This document shows positions 1 to 6,512 of a stretch of DNA of 12,751 bases, piece by piece (position 1 is the stretch's first letter; each line of letters opens with the position of its first letter). The notes under the pieces were generated by a model, which was not told where the DNA came from, did no database searches, and saw only the letters and a program-made list of their open reading frames with translations. This DNA comes from Acidimicrobiaceae bacterium. GTDB lineage: Bacteria; Actinomycetota; Acidimicrobiia; Acidimicrobiales; Salinilacustritrichaceae. The translations under genes were made by a program, and so were the position numbers. Location of the stretch: NCBI GenBank assembly GCA_003476595.1, contig DMTU01000313.1, positions 9,966-22,716 of the forward strand, written 5' to 3'.

Positions 1-815
1 TGGTTGTAGACCACGTCGAGGATCACCTCGATGCCGGCGTCGTGCATCGACTTGACCATGTGGCGGAACTCCTGGACCTGCCCGCCCTCGTCACCCCACG
101 CGGCGTAGCCGTTGTGCGGGGCCAGGTAGCCGATGGAGTTGTAGCCCCAGTAGTTGGTCAGGCCCTTCTCGACCAGCCAGTGGTCGTGGATGAACTGGTG
201 CGTCGGGAGCAGCTCCACGGCGGTGATGCCGAGGCGGCGGAGGTGCTGGATGGCCACCGGGTGGGCCAGCCCGGCGTAGGTGCCGCGCAGCTCGTCGGGG
301 ATGCCCGGCATCTTCTGGGTGAAGCCCTTGACGTGGACCTCGTAGATGATCGTGTCCTCGAGCGGGGTGCCCGGCGTGTGGTCGTTGCCCCAGTGGAAGA
401 ACGGGTTGACCACGACCGACTTGGGGACGTGGGGCGCGCTGTCCTCCACGTTCGGCCGGGCCGGGTCGTCGAAGCGGTGGGAGAAGCAGGCTTCGTCCCA
501 GTCGACGGTGCCGGTGACCGCCTTGGCGTAGGGGTCCAGCAGCAGCTTGTGCGGGTTGCAGCGGTGGCCGGCGGCGGGCGCCCAGGGGCCGTGCACGCGG
601 AAGCCGTACTGCTGGCCGGGGCCGACCCCGGGGAGGTAGGCGTGCCAGCAGTGCGCGTCGACCTCGACCAGCTCGTGGCGGGTCTCACGCCCGTCGCGGC
701 CGAACAGGCACAGCTCGACCCGCTCTGCGATCTCGCTGAACAGGCTGAAGTTGGTGCCGGCCCCGTCGAAGGTGGCGCCGAGTGGGTATGCCCGACCGGG
801 CCAGATCTCGCTCAG
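1..815 (-). CDS. glgX: Glycogen debranching enzyme GlgX/TreX, N-terminal part (runs off left edge)
   Basis: About 271 codons of a family that is usually near 700 residues. The product hydrolyses alpha-1,6 branches of glycogen in the cytoplasm. The N-terminus reads EIWPGRAYPLGATFDGAGTN, the hallmark start of GlgX/TreX, and begins a CBM48-type domain of about 120 residues. Then come IIYEVHVKGFT, GITAVELLPTHQF and GYNSIGYLAPHNGYA, and the window ends in DVVYN, the first conserved GH13 motif, so the catalytic residues lie outside. The start is unusual. The frame opens after a TGA at 843-845 and has no ATG, GTG or TTG before the conserved motif. The best candidate is CTG at 813-815, which overlaps the lipoprotein stop codon as CTGA. 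The next GTG would delete the conserved N-terminus. Family call is very secure; the start is inferred. Confidence 0.93.
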   Translation of the reverse strand, partial: MSEIWPGRAYPLGATFDGAGTNFSLFSEIAERVELCLFGRDGRETRHELVEVDAHCWHAYLPGVGPGQQYGFRVHGPWAPAAGHRCNPHKLLLDPYAKAVTGTVDWDEACFSHRFDDPARPNVEDSAPHVPKSVVVNPFFHWGNDHTPGTPLEDTIIYEVHVKGFTQKMPGIPDELRGTYAGLAHPVAIQHLRRLGITAVELLPTHQFIHDHWLVEKGLTNYWGYNSIGYLAPHNGYAAWGDEGGQVQEFRHMVKSMHDAGIEVILDVVYN

Positions 816-1405
816 GATCCGAAGGCGTCCAGGTCGAAGGTGTCAGCGATGTCGGCGCAGTTCTCGGTCATCCACGCGTCGACCTCGGCTGCGGCCGCCT
901 CGTACTCCTCACCGAACGCGGTGTCGAGGCTCTCGAGCTTGGCCATGGTCTCGGGATCCATCGCCTCCGGGTCGGTGAAGTCCAGCACCACGCCCTCGAG
1001 CTCGGCCGCGACCTGGCTGAAGCCGTCGGCCAGGGTCGAGAAGGCATCGCGGATCTCGTCGGGGGCCGCCGCGGCGACCTCCTGGGTCGCCTCGGCGAGG
1101 GGGGCGAAGAGCTGGCCGAAGTCGGTCGCCTCCTCGCCGCCATACATGGTGGTCGGATCGAAGTCCTCGAAGGCGGTGGCGAAGCCGGCGAGGAAGCCGC
1201 ACTCCCCCATGCTGTCGGCGAGCGCCTCTTCGTCGATGTCCTCGGAGGTGCCGGAGTCGGTCTCGCTCTCGGTCTCGGTCTCCGTGGTGTCCTCGGACAC
1301 GTCGGCAACGTCGTCGGTGGCGGTGCTGGTGTCGTCGTCGTCCCCGCAGGCTGCGAACAGCAGGGCGGCGGCGACGAGCGGGGCGAAGATCTTGCGGCGA
1401 TGCAT
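812..1405 (-). CDS. Acidic secreted lipoprotein of unknown function
   Basis: A 197-residue protein with a lipoprotein signal peptide: MHRRK, a hydrophobic stretch (FAPLVAAALL), and the lipobox FAAC, so Cys17 should be lipidated and the protein anchored outside the membrane. The Cys is followed by GDDDD and a strongly acidic Thr/Ser/Glu/Asp-rich linker to about residue 58. A mainly helical domain of about 140 residues with two more cysteines (ECGF and ENCADI), possibly a disulphide, follows. I chose ATG 1405 because GAGGGA lies 6 bases upstream; an upstream in-frame start at 1444 would place 13 charged residues before the signal peptide. It lies 51 bases after gcvT and overlaps the apparent start of glgX by 4 bases. 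I do not recognise the domain; no function is proposed. Confidence 0.85.
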   Translation of the reverse strand: MHRRKIFAPLVAAALLFAACGDDDDTSTATDDVADVSEDTTETETESETDSGTSEDIDEEALADSMGECGFLAGFATAFEDFDPTTMYGGEEATDFGQLFAPLAEATQEVAAAAPDEIRDAFSTLADGFSQVAAELEGVVLDFTDPEAMDPETMAKLESLDTAFGEEYEAAAAEVDAWMTENCADIADTFDLDAFGS

Positions 1406-1440
1406 CAGGCGTCCCTCGGGAAGGTTCTGTCGGGGCAGAG

Positions 1441-1446
1441 ACACTA
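1441..1446 (-). promoter_or_regulatory. Possible -10 box for the lipoprotein gene
   Basis: TAGTGT on the minus strand in the 51-base gap after gcvT. Transcription would start near 1434 and give a short leader holding the GAGGGA ribosome binding site. No good -35 box is seen at 16-18 bases, so this is weak. Confidence 0.3.
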
Positions 1447-1456
1447 CCCCGCGTGG

Positions 1457-2509
1457 TCACCCGTTGCGGTCGTTCGGCCAGAACGGCGGCTTGGTCACCA
1501 CGGCGGGCACCACCGACCCGCGAACATCGATCTCGACCTCGACCCCGTCCTCCACGTCCGGCGGCAGGAAGGCGAGCGCGATGCCGGTCTCGAGCATGGG
1601 TGAGAAGTTGCCGGAGGTGACCGTGCCGGCGCTGACGCCCCCGACGTGCACCGGGTTCCCCGTCCGGGGTGGCCGGCGTCCCTCGCAGATCAGGCCGCGC
1701 AGACGCCGGGTGACACCGGCCTCCCGTTCCGCCTGCAGGGCGGCCTTGCCGCGGAACTCGGTGTCCCAGCGGACCACCCAGCCCAGGCCGGCCTGCAGTG
1801 GGGTGATGCCGGGTCCGAGCTCGTTGCCGTGCAGGGGCAGGCCGGCCTCGAGGCGCAACGTGTCCCGGGCGCCGAGACCCGCCGGCTCGATGCCGCCGGC
1901 CAGCAGCGCCTGCCAGAAGGCAGGTGCGATCTCCGCGGGCACCGCGCACTCCACCCCGTCCTCCCCGGTGTAGCCGGTGCCGGCCACGGTGCAGGCGTGC
2001 CCGTCCCAGTCGAAGCTGCGGACCGCGAAGCTGGGCACCTCGGCCGCGTCGGGCGCCACCGCTGCGAGGCGGGCGCGCGCGTCCGGCCCCTGGATCGCGA
2101 GCACTGCCCGCGTCGCGGTCACGTCCTCCCCGCCGATGGCATCCCGCACGCCGTCGGTGTTCGACGCGTTCGGCATGACGTCGAACACCTCGTCGTCGCG
2201 CCACCACACGATGATGTCGTCCACCACCGAGGCGTCGTCGGCGTCGAGCAGGTGGGTGTACTGGGCCCGGCCCGGCTCGATCCGGTGGAGGTCGTTGGTG
2301 AGCGTGGTCTGCAGCCGCTCGAAGGCCCCGGGCCCGGTGATGCGCACCGTGCCGAGGTGGGACACGTCGAAGGCGACCGCGCCGGTGCGACAGGCGCGGT
2401 GCTCGGCCACGGTGCCCTCGGCGTAGGCGAGGGGCATCTCCCAGCCGCCGAAGGGGACGAGCTTGGCGCCGAGGCTGCGGTGCTCGGCATCGAGGGGCGA
2501 TCGCTGCAT
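1457..2509 (-). CDS. gcvT: Aminomethyltransferase, T-protein of the glycine cleavage system
   Basis: 350 residues, normal for GcvT. It takes the aminomethyl group from lipoylated GcvH and transfers the carbon to tetrahydrofolate, releasing ammonia. Family signatures appear in order: LGAKLVPFGGWEMPL at 13-27, RTGAVAFDVSHLG at 41-53, TNDL at 71-74, VVDDIIVW at 95-102 (Asp98 matches the catalytic Asp of GcvT), AIQGPDA, TGYTGEDGVE, LGARDTLRLEAGLPLHGNEL and TPLQAGLGWVV. The ending TKPPFW is also typical. The YgfZ folate-protein motif is absent, so a true GcvT is favoured. ATG 2509 fits the conserved N-terminus; no good Shine-Dalgarno is visible, but a promoter-like pair sits directly upstream. The partner gcvH lies about 3.6 kb upstream on the same strand and gcvP is not in the window. 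Confidence 0.95.
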   Translation of the reverse strand: MQRSPLDAEHRSLGAKLVPFGGWEMPLAYAEGTVAEHRACRTGAVAFDVSHLGTVRITGPGAFERLQTTLTNDLHRIEPGRAQYTHLLDADDASVVDDIIVWWRDDEVFDVMPNASNTDGVRDAIGGEDVTATRAVLAIQGPDARARLAAVAPDAAEVPSFAVRSFDWDGHACTVAGTGYTGEDGVECAVPAEIAPAFWQALLAGGIEPAGLGARDTLRLEAGLPLHGNELGPGITPLQAGLGWVVRWDTEFRGKAALQAEREAGVTRRLRGLICEGRRPPRTGNPVHVGGVSAGTVTSGNFSPMLETGIALAFLPPDVEDGVEVEIDVRGSVVPAVVTKPPFWPNDRNG

Positions 2510-2515
2510 GCCCCG

Positions 2516-2540
2516 AGCCTGGCAGGTGCGGGGCGGCGGG

Positions 2541-2544
<4 letters not shown>
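2516..2544 (-). promoter_or_regulatory. Predicted leaderless promoter of gcvT
   Basis: On the minus strand CTGACC (2544-2539), a 17-base spacer and CAGGCT (2521-2516), then 6 bases to the gcvT ATG. The TGA inside the -35 box is the stop codon of the preceding MerR gene. Spacing is ideal but both boxes deviate from TTGACA/TATAAT by several bases. Confidence 0.45.
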
Positions 2545-3011
<467 letters not shown>

Positions 3012-3086
3012 CACCGCTCCTCCGTCCAGCGCCTCCGGCGGGCCCGACGGACCACACCGGCGAAATTACGCGCGTGTCGTGGCGGA

Positions 3087-3115
3087 ATGGTACGACCGGC
3101 CGCGCGCTGCGTCAA
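3087..3115 (-). promoter_or_regulatory. Predicted promoter of the ResR-like gene
   Basis: Minus strand TTGACG (3115-3110), a 17-base spacer and TACCAT (3092-3087): the best sigma-70-type promoter in the window. The TGA in TTGACG is the stop codon of the potassium channel gene. The expected start near 3080 gives a leader of about 70 bases ending in the GGAGG site. A dyad GTCGT-N11-ACGAC (3076-3096) overlaps the -10 box and could be an operator, for example for autoregulation, but its arms are only 5 bases. Confidence 0.6.
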
Positions 3116-3819
3116 CGGGTGGTCCCGTCGGCCACCGCCTCCCCCAGGGCGGCCAGCTGCTCGGGGGTGCCGATGGCGATCAGCACCTCGCCGGCCTGGA
3201 GCAGGGTCTCCGGTGTCGGGTTGCTGCGGAACCGCCCGGCGGCATCCCGCATCGCGAGCACGAGCGCGCCGGTCCGATCCCGGATGTGGGCGTCCCGCAG
3301 GCTCAACCCGGCGATGGTCGAACCGGCGTGGACCTCGACCTCGGCCAGGCGGAACTCGAGGTCGGCGTCGTGCATCACCACGTCGAGGAAGTCGGTGACG
3401 GAGGGCTGCAGGATCAACGCCGCGATGCGCTGGCCGCCGATGTGCTGGGGGTTGACGACCCGGTCGGCGCCGGCCTGGAGCAGCTTGGCCTCCGCCGACT
3501 CGATGCGGGCGCGGGCGACGATGAACAGATCGGCCCGGATCGCCCGCCCGGAGAGCGTCACGAACAGGTTGGCGGCGTCGGAGTCCAGCGCGGTCACCAG
3601 GGCGCGGGCCCGGCCGATCGAGGCGGCGGCCAGGACGCCGTCGTCGGTGGCGTCGCCCTCGATGAAGGGCAGCTCCATCTCGCTGAACCGGTCGGGGTCG
3701 ATGTCGATCACCACGACCTCGGTCCCGGACGCCGCGACGTCGCGAGCGATGGTCTGGCCGACGCGTCCCCACCCGCAGACGATGACGTGGTCGGACATGG
3801 CGGCGATGCCCTTGTCCAT
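3112..3819 (-). CDS. Possible internal translation product: free RCK subunit of the channel
   Basis: In frame within the channel gene, ATG at 3819 (Met119) would give a soluble 235-residue protein containing both RCK halves and no membrane helix. GGAGGAGG lies immediately upstream. In archaeal MthK an internal start at Met107, likewise between pore and RCK domain, supplies the extra RCK subunits of the octameric gating ring. The same may happen here. This is inferred from position and ribosome site, not shown. Confidence 0.5.
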   Translation of the reverse strand: MDKGIAAMSDHVIVCGWGRVGQTIARDVAASGTEVVVIDIDPDRFSEMELPFIEGDATDDGVLAAASIGRARALVTALDSDAANLFVTLSGRAIRADLFIVARARIESAEAKLLQAGADRVVNPQHIGGQRIAALILQPSVTDFLDVVMHDADLEFRLAEVEVHAGSTIAGLSLRDAHIRDRTGALVLAMRDAAGRFRSNPTPETLLQAGEVLIAIGTPEQLAALGEAVADGTTR

Positions 3820-4173
3820 GCGCCTCCTCCAGATCTGGTCGGTGAGTCGACCCTCGACGATCGATTCGAGCATGACACCCAGGGTGTAGAGCGCCGTCCC
3901 CACGCCGCTGATGACGAGCGTCATCGTCACGACCCGGTAGCCGGCGGTGTCGATCAGGTGGGCGGGGCCGATCTCCCGGTACCCGACCGTGGAGATGGTC
4001 AGGATCGTCTGGTACAGCGAGTCCCCGGGCTCCAGGCCGATGACCACGTACCCGAGCGTCCCGAGGAGCGTGACCAGCCCGAGCAGCAGCACACCTCGCT
4101 GGAGGCGCGCCGCCGCGCTGACCGGGTGCGGCCGACCCACGCCGGTCCGCCGGCGCAGCTCGGCGCCCCACAC
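3112..4173 (-). CDS. Two-helix potassium channel with RCK (TrkA-N/TrkA-C) domains
   Basis: 353 residues with MthK-like architecture: membrane helix about 28-47, pore loop with selectivity filter TVGY at 62-65, second helix about 79-102, then RCK_N starting HVIVCGWGRVGQ (nucleotide motif GWGRVG at 134-139, acidic VVVIDIDPD further on), and an RCK_C domain from about residue 268 (FRLAEVEV) to the end. It should form a tetrameric K+ pore in the plasma membrane, gated by ligand binding to the RCK ring. After the filter it has Arg-Glu where many channels have Gly-Asp. Start GTG 4173 lies 13 bases after DUF151, with AGGGGG about 9 bases upstream, so it is probably co-transcribed. A strong internal ribosome site and ATG (Met119) fall just before the RCK domain. 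The gene interrupts a run conserved in other actinobacteria. Confidence 0.93.
   Translation of the reverse strand: MWGAELRRRTGVGRPHPVSAAARLQRGVLLLGLVTLLGTLGYVVIGLEPGDSLYQTILTISTVGYREIGPAHLIDTAGYRVVTMTLVISGVGTALYTLGVMLESIVEGRLTDQIWRRRMDKGIAAMSDHVIVCGWGRVGQTIARDVAASGTEVVVIDIDPDRFSEMELPFIEGDATDDGVLAAASIGRARALVTALDSDAANLFVTLSGRAIRADLFIVARARIESAEAKLLQAGADRVVNPQHIGGQRIAALILQPSVTDFLDVVMHDADLEFRLAEVEVHAGSTIAGLSLRDAHIRDRTGALVLAMRDAAGRFRSNPTPETLLQAGEVLIAIGTPEQLAALGEAVADGTTR
3823..3830 (-). promoter_or_regulatory. Strong internal ribosome binding site in the channel gene
   Basis: GGAGGAGG on the minus strand with the GGAGG core 6 bases before ATG 3819. It is made by codons for Trp115-Arg116-Arg117, using two successive AGG codons rather than the CGC/CGG common in such GC-rich genes. 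It is among the strongest Shine-Dalgarno sequences in the window. Confidence 0.6.
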
Positions 4174-4186
4174 GTGCTGGTGCCCC

Positions 4187-4684
4187 CTAGGACGCGAAGT
4201 CTTCGGGGTTCACCTGGTCGATGAACTCGCGGAACTCCTCGACGACCTCGTCGTCGTCCTCGAGGTCCTCGTCGTCGGGCACGTCGAGGTAGCCGGCCTC
4301 GGCCAGGACGGCCTCGTCCGCGAACACGGGCGTGCCCACCCGCACGGCGATGGCCATGGCGTCGCTCGGGCGGGCCGAGACGACGTGGACCTGCTCGCCG
4401 ACCTGCAGGTGGAGGTCGGCGTAGTAGACGTCGTCGCGCAGCGCCGAGATCACGATGCGGTCGAGGTGGGCGTCCAGCTCGTCCAGCAGCAGCGTGATGA
4501 GGTCGTGGGTGAGGGGCCGTCGCGTCTCCACGCCATCGAGCGCGAAGGCGATGGCCTGGGCCTCTGGGCCACCGATCATGATCGCCAGCATCCGGCGATC
4601 GCCCTCGAGCTCCCGGAGCAACATCACCGGGGTGTTCGAGGGCATGTCCACGCGGACGCCGACGAGCTCCATCTCCGAAGTCAT
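4187..4684 (-). CDS. DUF151 / bifunctional nuclease-family protein, Rv1829-like
   Basis: 165 residues. Signatures: MELVGVRVDMPSNTPVMLLRE at the start, IMIGGPEAQAIA, RPLTHDLI, YYADLHLQ and SARPSDAMAIAVRVGTPVF. These define DUF151, found next to FHA and MerR genes throughout actinobacteria (Rv1829). Some plant relatives have nuclease activity, but the bacterial role is unsettled. A very acidic tail (DVPDDEDLEDDDEVVEEF) ends in a short helix with NPEDF, as in Rv1829. I chose ATG 4684 because it matches the family N-terminus and follows a -10-like box. A GTG at 4717 would add 11 residues and has GAGG upstream, so a longer form is possible. It lies 47 bases after the FtsR-like gene and 13 before the channel. 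Confidence 0.9.
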   Translation of the reverse strand: MTSEMELVGVRVDMPSNTPVMLLRELEGDRRMLAIMIGGPEAQAIAFALDGVETRRPLTHDLITLLLDELDAHLDRIVISALRDDVYYADLHLQVGEQVHVVSARPSDAMAIAVRVGTPVFADEAVLAEAGYLDVPDDEDLEDDDEVVEEFREFIDQVNPEDFAS

Positions 4685-4692
4685 CACGGGCC

Positions 4693-4698
4693 ACCCTA
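4693..4698 (-). promoter_or_regulatory. -10-like box before DUF151
   Basis: TAGGGT on the minus strand, 8 bases before ATG 4684, in the 47-base gap after the FtsR-like gene. The identical hexamer and distance occur before pgsA. No clear -35 box. It would give a leaderless or near-leaderless transcript. Confidence 0.4.
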
Positions 4699-4731
4699 TC
4701 GCTGGCCCCGCGGACACCGTTGCGGGCCTCG

Positions 4732-5589
4732 CTACGGGAGGGTGTCGCGCAGCGCCCGGCGCAGCAGCGCGGCGTGCAGGGACTCACCGGCGTCGGCCAG
4801 CTCGGTGACGGTGTCGACCGCACGGGCCCGGGCCTCGGGGTTGCGCTGCTTGAGCAGGGGCACGATGAGCTGCTCGAGCACCCCTGCCTCGCGCTCGGCG
4901 GCGATCTTGTACATGCGCAGGTGGCGGACCTCGACGCCGTGGTCGAGGAATGCTCGGCACGCCTCGACGATCGGCAGCTGGTCGACGTCGTAGTAGGTGT
5001 CGTTCCCGATCCGCCGCGACGAGATCATGGAGAACCCCTCGAGCTCGTGCACCGCATCGACGCCGACGTTGGCCCGGGCGGCCAGCTCCTCGGCGGTGAG
5101 GGAGGACCCGTCGGGCGCGTGGTCGAGGGCGGTGCCCGCCGGCTCCGGTGTGCCCTCGGGCGCCTCGGCGGGCTCCGGCTCCTCGTCGTGGGGGCCGACC
5201 TCGATGGCCGAGGACGCAGCCAGCGATGCCGCCGCGTGGCGGACGTCGTCGCCGCCCTCGTCCTGGGACGCCCCGGGGAGCTGGTCGGCGGGCGGGCTCT
5301 GGTGATCTCCCGCGGGCGGCGTCCCGGTGGCGTCCCACTCGGCGAGCCGCTCACGGATCACCTTCAGGGGCAGGAAGTGGTCCCGCTGCTGGGTCAGGAT
5401 CCACTGCAGCCGCTCGATGTCGGCGTCGTAGAACTTGCGGTAGCCCGACGGCGTGCGCTCCGGGTCGAGCAGGCCCTGGGACTCGAGGAAGCGGATCTTG
5501 GAGATCGTGATGTCCGGGAAGTCCGTCTGCACCAGCGAGAGGACCTCGCCGATGGACAGGTGGGCGTGCTCCCCGGTCTCGTGGCTCAT
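4732..5589 (-). CDS. ftsR: MerR-family regulator, FtsR/Rv1828-like
   Basis: 285 residues. The N-terminal MerR helix-turn-helix (about 11-85) reads LSIGEVLSLVQTDFPDITIS, KIRFLESQGLLDPERTPSGYRKF and QRDHFLPLKVIRERL, very close to M. tuberculosis Rv1828 and to FtsR of Corynebacterium glutamicum, which activates ftsZ. A disordered Pro/Glu/Asp/Ala-rich linker spans about 86-165. A second conserved domain follows, starting SLTAEELAARANVGVDAV and continuing through YYDVDQLPIVEACRAFLDHGVE to the end. The long linker makes it larger than the roughly 250-residue mycobacterial protein. Its ATG overlaps the FHA gene stop as ATGA, so translation is probably coupled. The symbol is assigned by homology and synteny; no ftsZ is in the window. 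Confidence 0.92.
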   Translation of the reverse strand: MSHETGEHAHLSIGEVLSLVQTDFPDITISKIRFLESQGLLDPERTPSGYRKFYDADIERLQWILTQQRDHFLPLKVIRERLAEWDATGTPPAGDHQSPPADQLPGASQDEGGDDVRHAAASLAASSAIEVGPHDEEPEPAEAPEGTPEPAGTALDHAPDGSSLTAEELAARANVGVDAVHELEGFSMISSRRIGNDTYYDVDQLPIVEACRAFLDHGVEVRHLRMYKIAAEREAGVLEQLIVPLLKQRNPEARARAVDTVTELADAGESLHAALLRRALRDTLP

Positions 5590-6065
5590 GCGTCGCCGTG
5601 GACGAAGACCAGCTTGAAGGACCCGATCTGCAGCTCGTCACCGTCGCGCAGGGGCGCCTCCTCGACCCGGTTCCGGTTCAGGTAGGTGCCGTTCAGGGAG
5701 CCGACGTCGCGCACGGTGTAGTCGTCGCCCTCCCGGGTGATCTCGGCGTGGCGACGCGAGACGGTGACGTCGTCGAGGAAGATGTCGCTCTCGGGATGGC
5801 GACCTGCGACGGTGCGGTCGGCGTCGAGGACGTAGCGGCTGCCGGCGTTGCGCCCGCGCCTGACCACCAGCGCGCCGACGCCTGCCGGGATCTCGTGCAG
5901 GTCGACCCCGACGTCCTCGGCCCCCTCGAGGCCGGGCTCGGTGTGGAAGGTGATCGTGGAGTCCTCGCCGCGGCGGTGCTCGAGTCCCGCTCCGCAGGAC
6001 GAGCAGAAGTTCGACCCGAGGGGGTTGCCGTGCCCGCAGCGGGTGCAGAAGACGTGATCAGCCAC
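5586..6065 (-). CDS. garA: Zinc-ribbon plus FHA-domain protein, GarA/OdhI-like
   Basis: 159 residues. N-terminal zinc ribbon with CTRC at 7-10 and CSSC at 21-24. A linker follows, then an FHA domain about 64-156 with the phosphothreonine-binding residues GR at 88-89, SRRH at 103-106 and SLNGTY at 123-128. GarA (Rv1827) and OdhI inhibit 2-oxoglutarate dehydrogenase and act on glutamate metabolism until kinase phosphorylation of an N-terminal ETTS motif makes the FHA domain bind its own tail. Here the equivalent place holds EDSTITF (34-40), with Thr37 and Thr39 as possible phosphosites. Position between gcvH and the FtsR-like gene is the same as in Mycobacterium. The start is GTG 6065 with GAGG 8 bases upstream, 10 bases after gcvH. 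The GarA role is inferred from synteny; the zinc ribbon is a difference from mycobacterial GarA. Confidence 0.88.
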   Translation of the reverse strand: MADHVFCTRCGHGNPLGSNFCSSCGAGLEHRRGEDSTITFHTEPGLEGAEDVGVDLHEIPAGVGALVVRRGRNAGSRYVLDADRTVAGRHPESDIFLDDVTVSRRHAEITREGDDYTVRDVGSLNGTYLNRNRVEEAPLRDGDELQIGSFKLVFVHGDA

Positions 6066-6075
6066 CGGAGCCGCC

Positions 6076-6450
6076 TCAGCCCTCGATGAGGTTCCGGTAG
6101 GCGCCGGCGTCGAGGAGCTCGGTGCTGTCGTCCGCGGTCTCGATGATGAAGATCCAGCCCTCGCCGTAGGGGTCGTCGTTGAGCCGCTCGGGGGTGTCGG
6201 CCAGCTCGGCGTTGACCTCCACGATGGTGCCCGACACGGGCGCGTAGATGTCGGAGACCGACTTGGTGGACTCCACCTCGGCGATGGCGTCGCCGGCGGA
6301 CACGTCGGCGCCCACCTCGGGCAGCTGCACGTAGACGACGTCGCCGAGGGCGTCCTGGGCGTAGTCGGTGATGCCGACGCGGGCCCGGCCGCCGTCGGTG
6401 CGGATCCACTCGTGGTCGGACGAGTACGCGAGGTCCTCGGGCACGTTCAT
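6076..6450 (-). CDS. gcvH: Glycine cleavage system H protein (lipoyl carrier)
   Basis: 124 residues, normal for GcvH. It carries the aminomethyl group between GcvP and GcvT on a lipoylated lysine. The N-terminus YSSDHEWIRTDG and GITDYAQDALGDVVYVQLPEVG are classic. The lipoyl site is ESTKSVSDIYAPVSG, with Lys63. NDDPYGEGWIF near the C-terminus is also conserved. ATG 6450 is the start; the open frame runs on upstream through pgsA but without family similarity. No Shine-Dalgarno is seen; TAGCCT 8 bases upstream suggests a leaderless start. The FHA gene follows after 10 bases, as in Rv1826-Rv1827. The T-protein gene lies downstream in the same strand run. Confidence 0.96.
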   Translation of the reverse strand: MNVPEDLAYSSDHEWIRTDGGRARVGITDYAQDALGDVVYVQLPEVGADVSAGDAIAEVESTKSVSDIYAPVSGTIVEVNAELADTPERLNDDPYGEGWIFIIETADDSTELLDAGAYRNLIEG

Positions 6451-6458
6451 GCCGGCGG

Positions 6459-6464
6459 AGGCTA
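6459..6464 (-). promoter_or_regulatory. -10-like box before gcvH
   Basis: TAGCCT on the minus strand, 8 bases before the gcvH ATG, in the 62-base gap after pgsA. The -35 region at 17 bases is poor (TGAGCC). Confidence 0.4.
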
Positions 6465-6477
6465 CCGGACGATCCGG
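6465..6477 (-). other. Small inverted repeat between pgsA and gcvH
   Basis: CCGGA-TCG-TCCGG, perfect 5-base arms, touching the gcvH -10-like box. There is no T-tract. It could be an operator or a weak terminator for pgsA, or chance in GC-rich DNA. Confidence 0.3.
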
Positions 6478-6512
6478 CCCGGGCTCAGCGATGGAGCGCG
6501 TGCCGGCCGCGA

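Noticed and set aside
42..1973. A 643-codon plus-strand open frame opposite glgX, the lipoprotein and gcvT
   Set aside because: Its composition is shadow-like and it lies antisense to three genes with clear family motifs.
1457..2509. GcvT gene as a YgfZ-type folate-binding iron-sulfur repair protein
   Set aside because: The KGCYxGQ motif of YgfZ is missing and the catalytic Asp98 with flanking GcvT motifs is present.
6451..6512. Glycine riboswitch before gcvH, or before gcvT at 2510-2540
   Set aside because: The gaps are 62 and 31 bases, too short for a glycine aptamer, and the conserved core is not seen.
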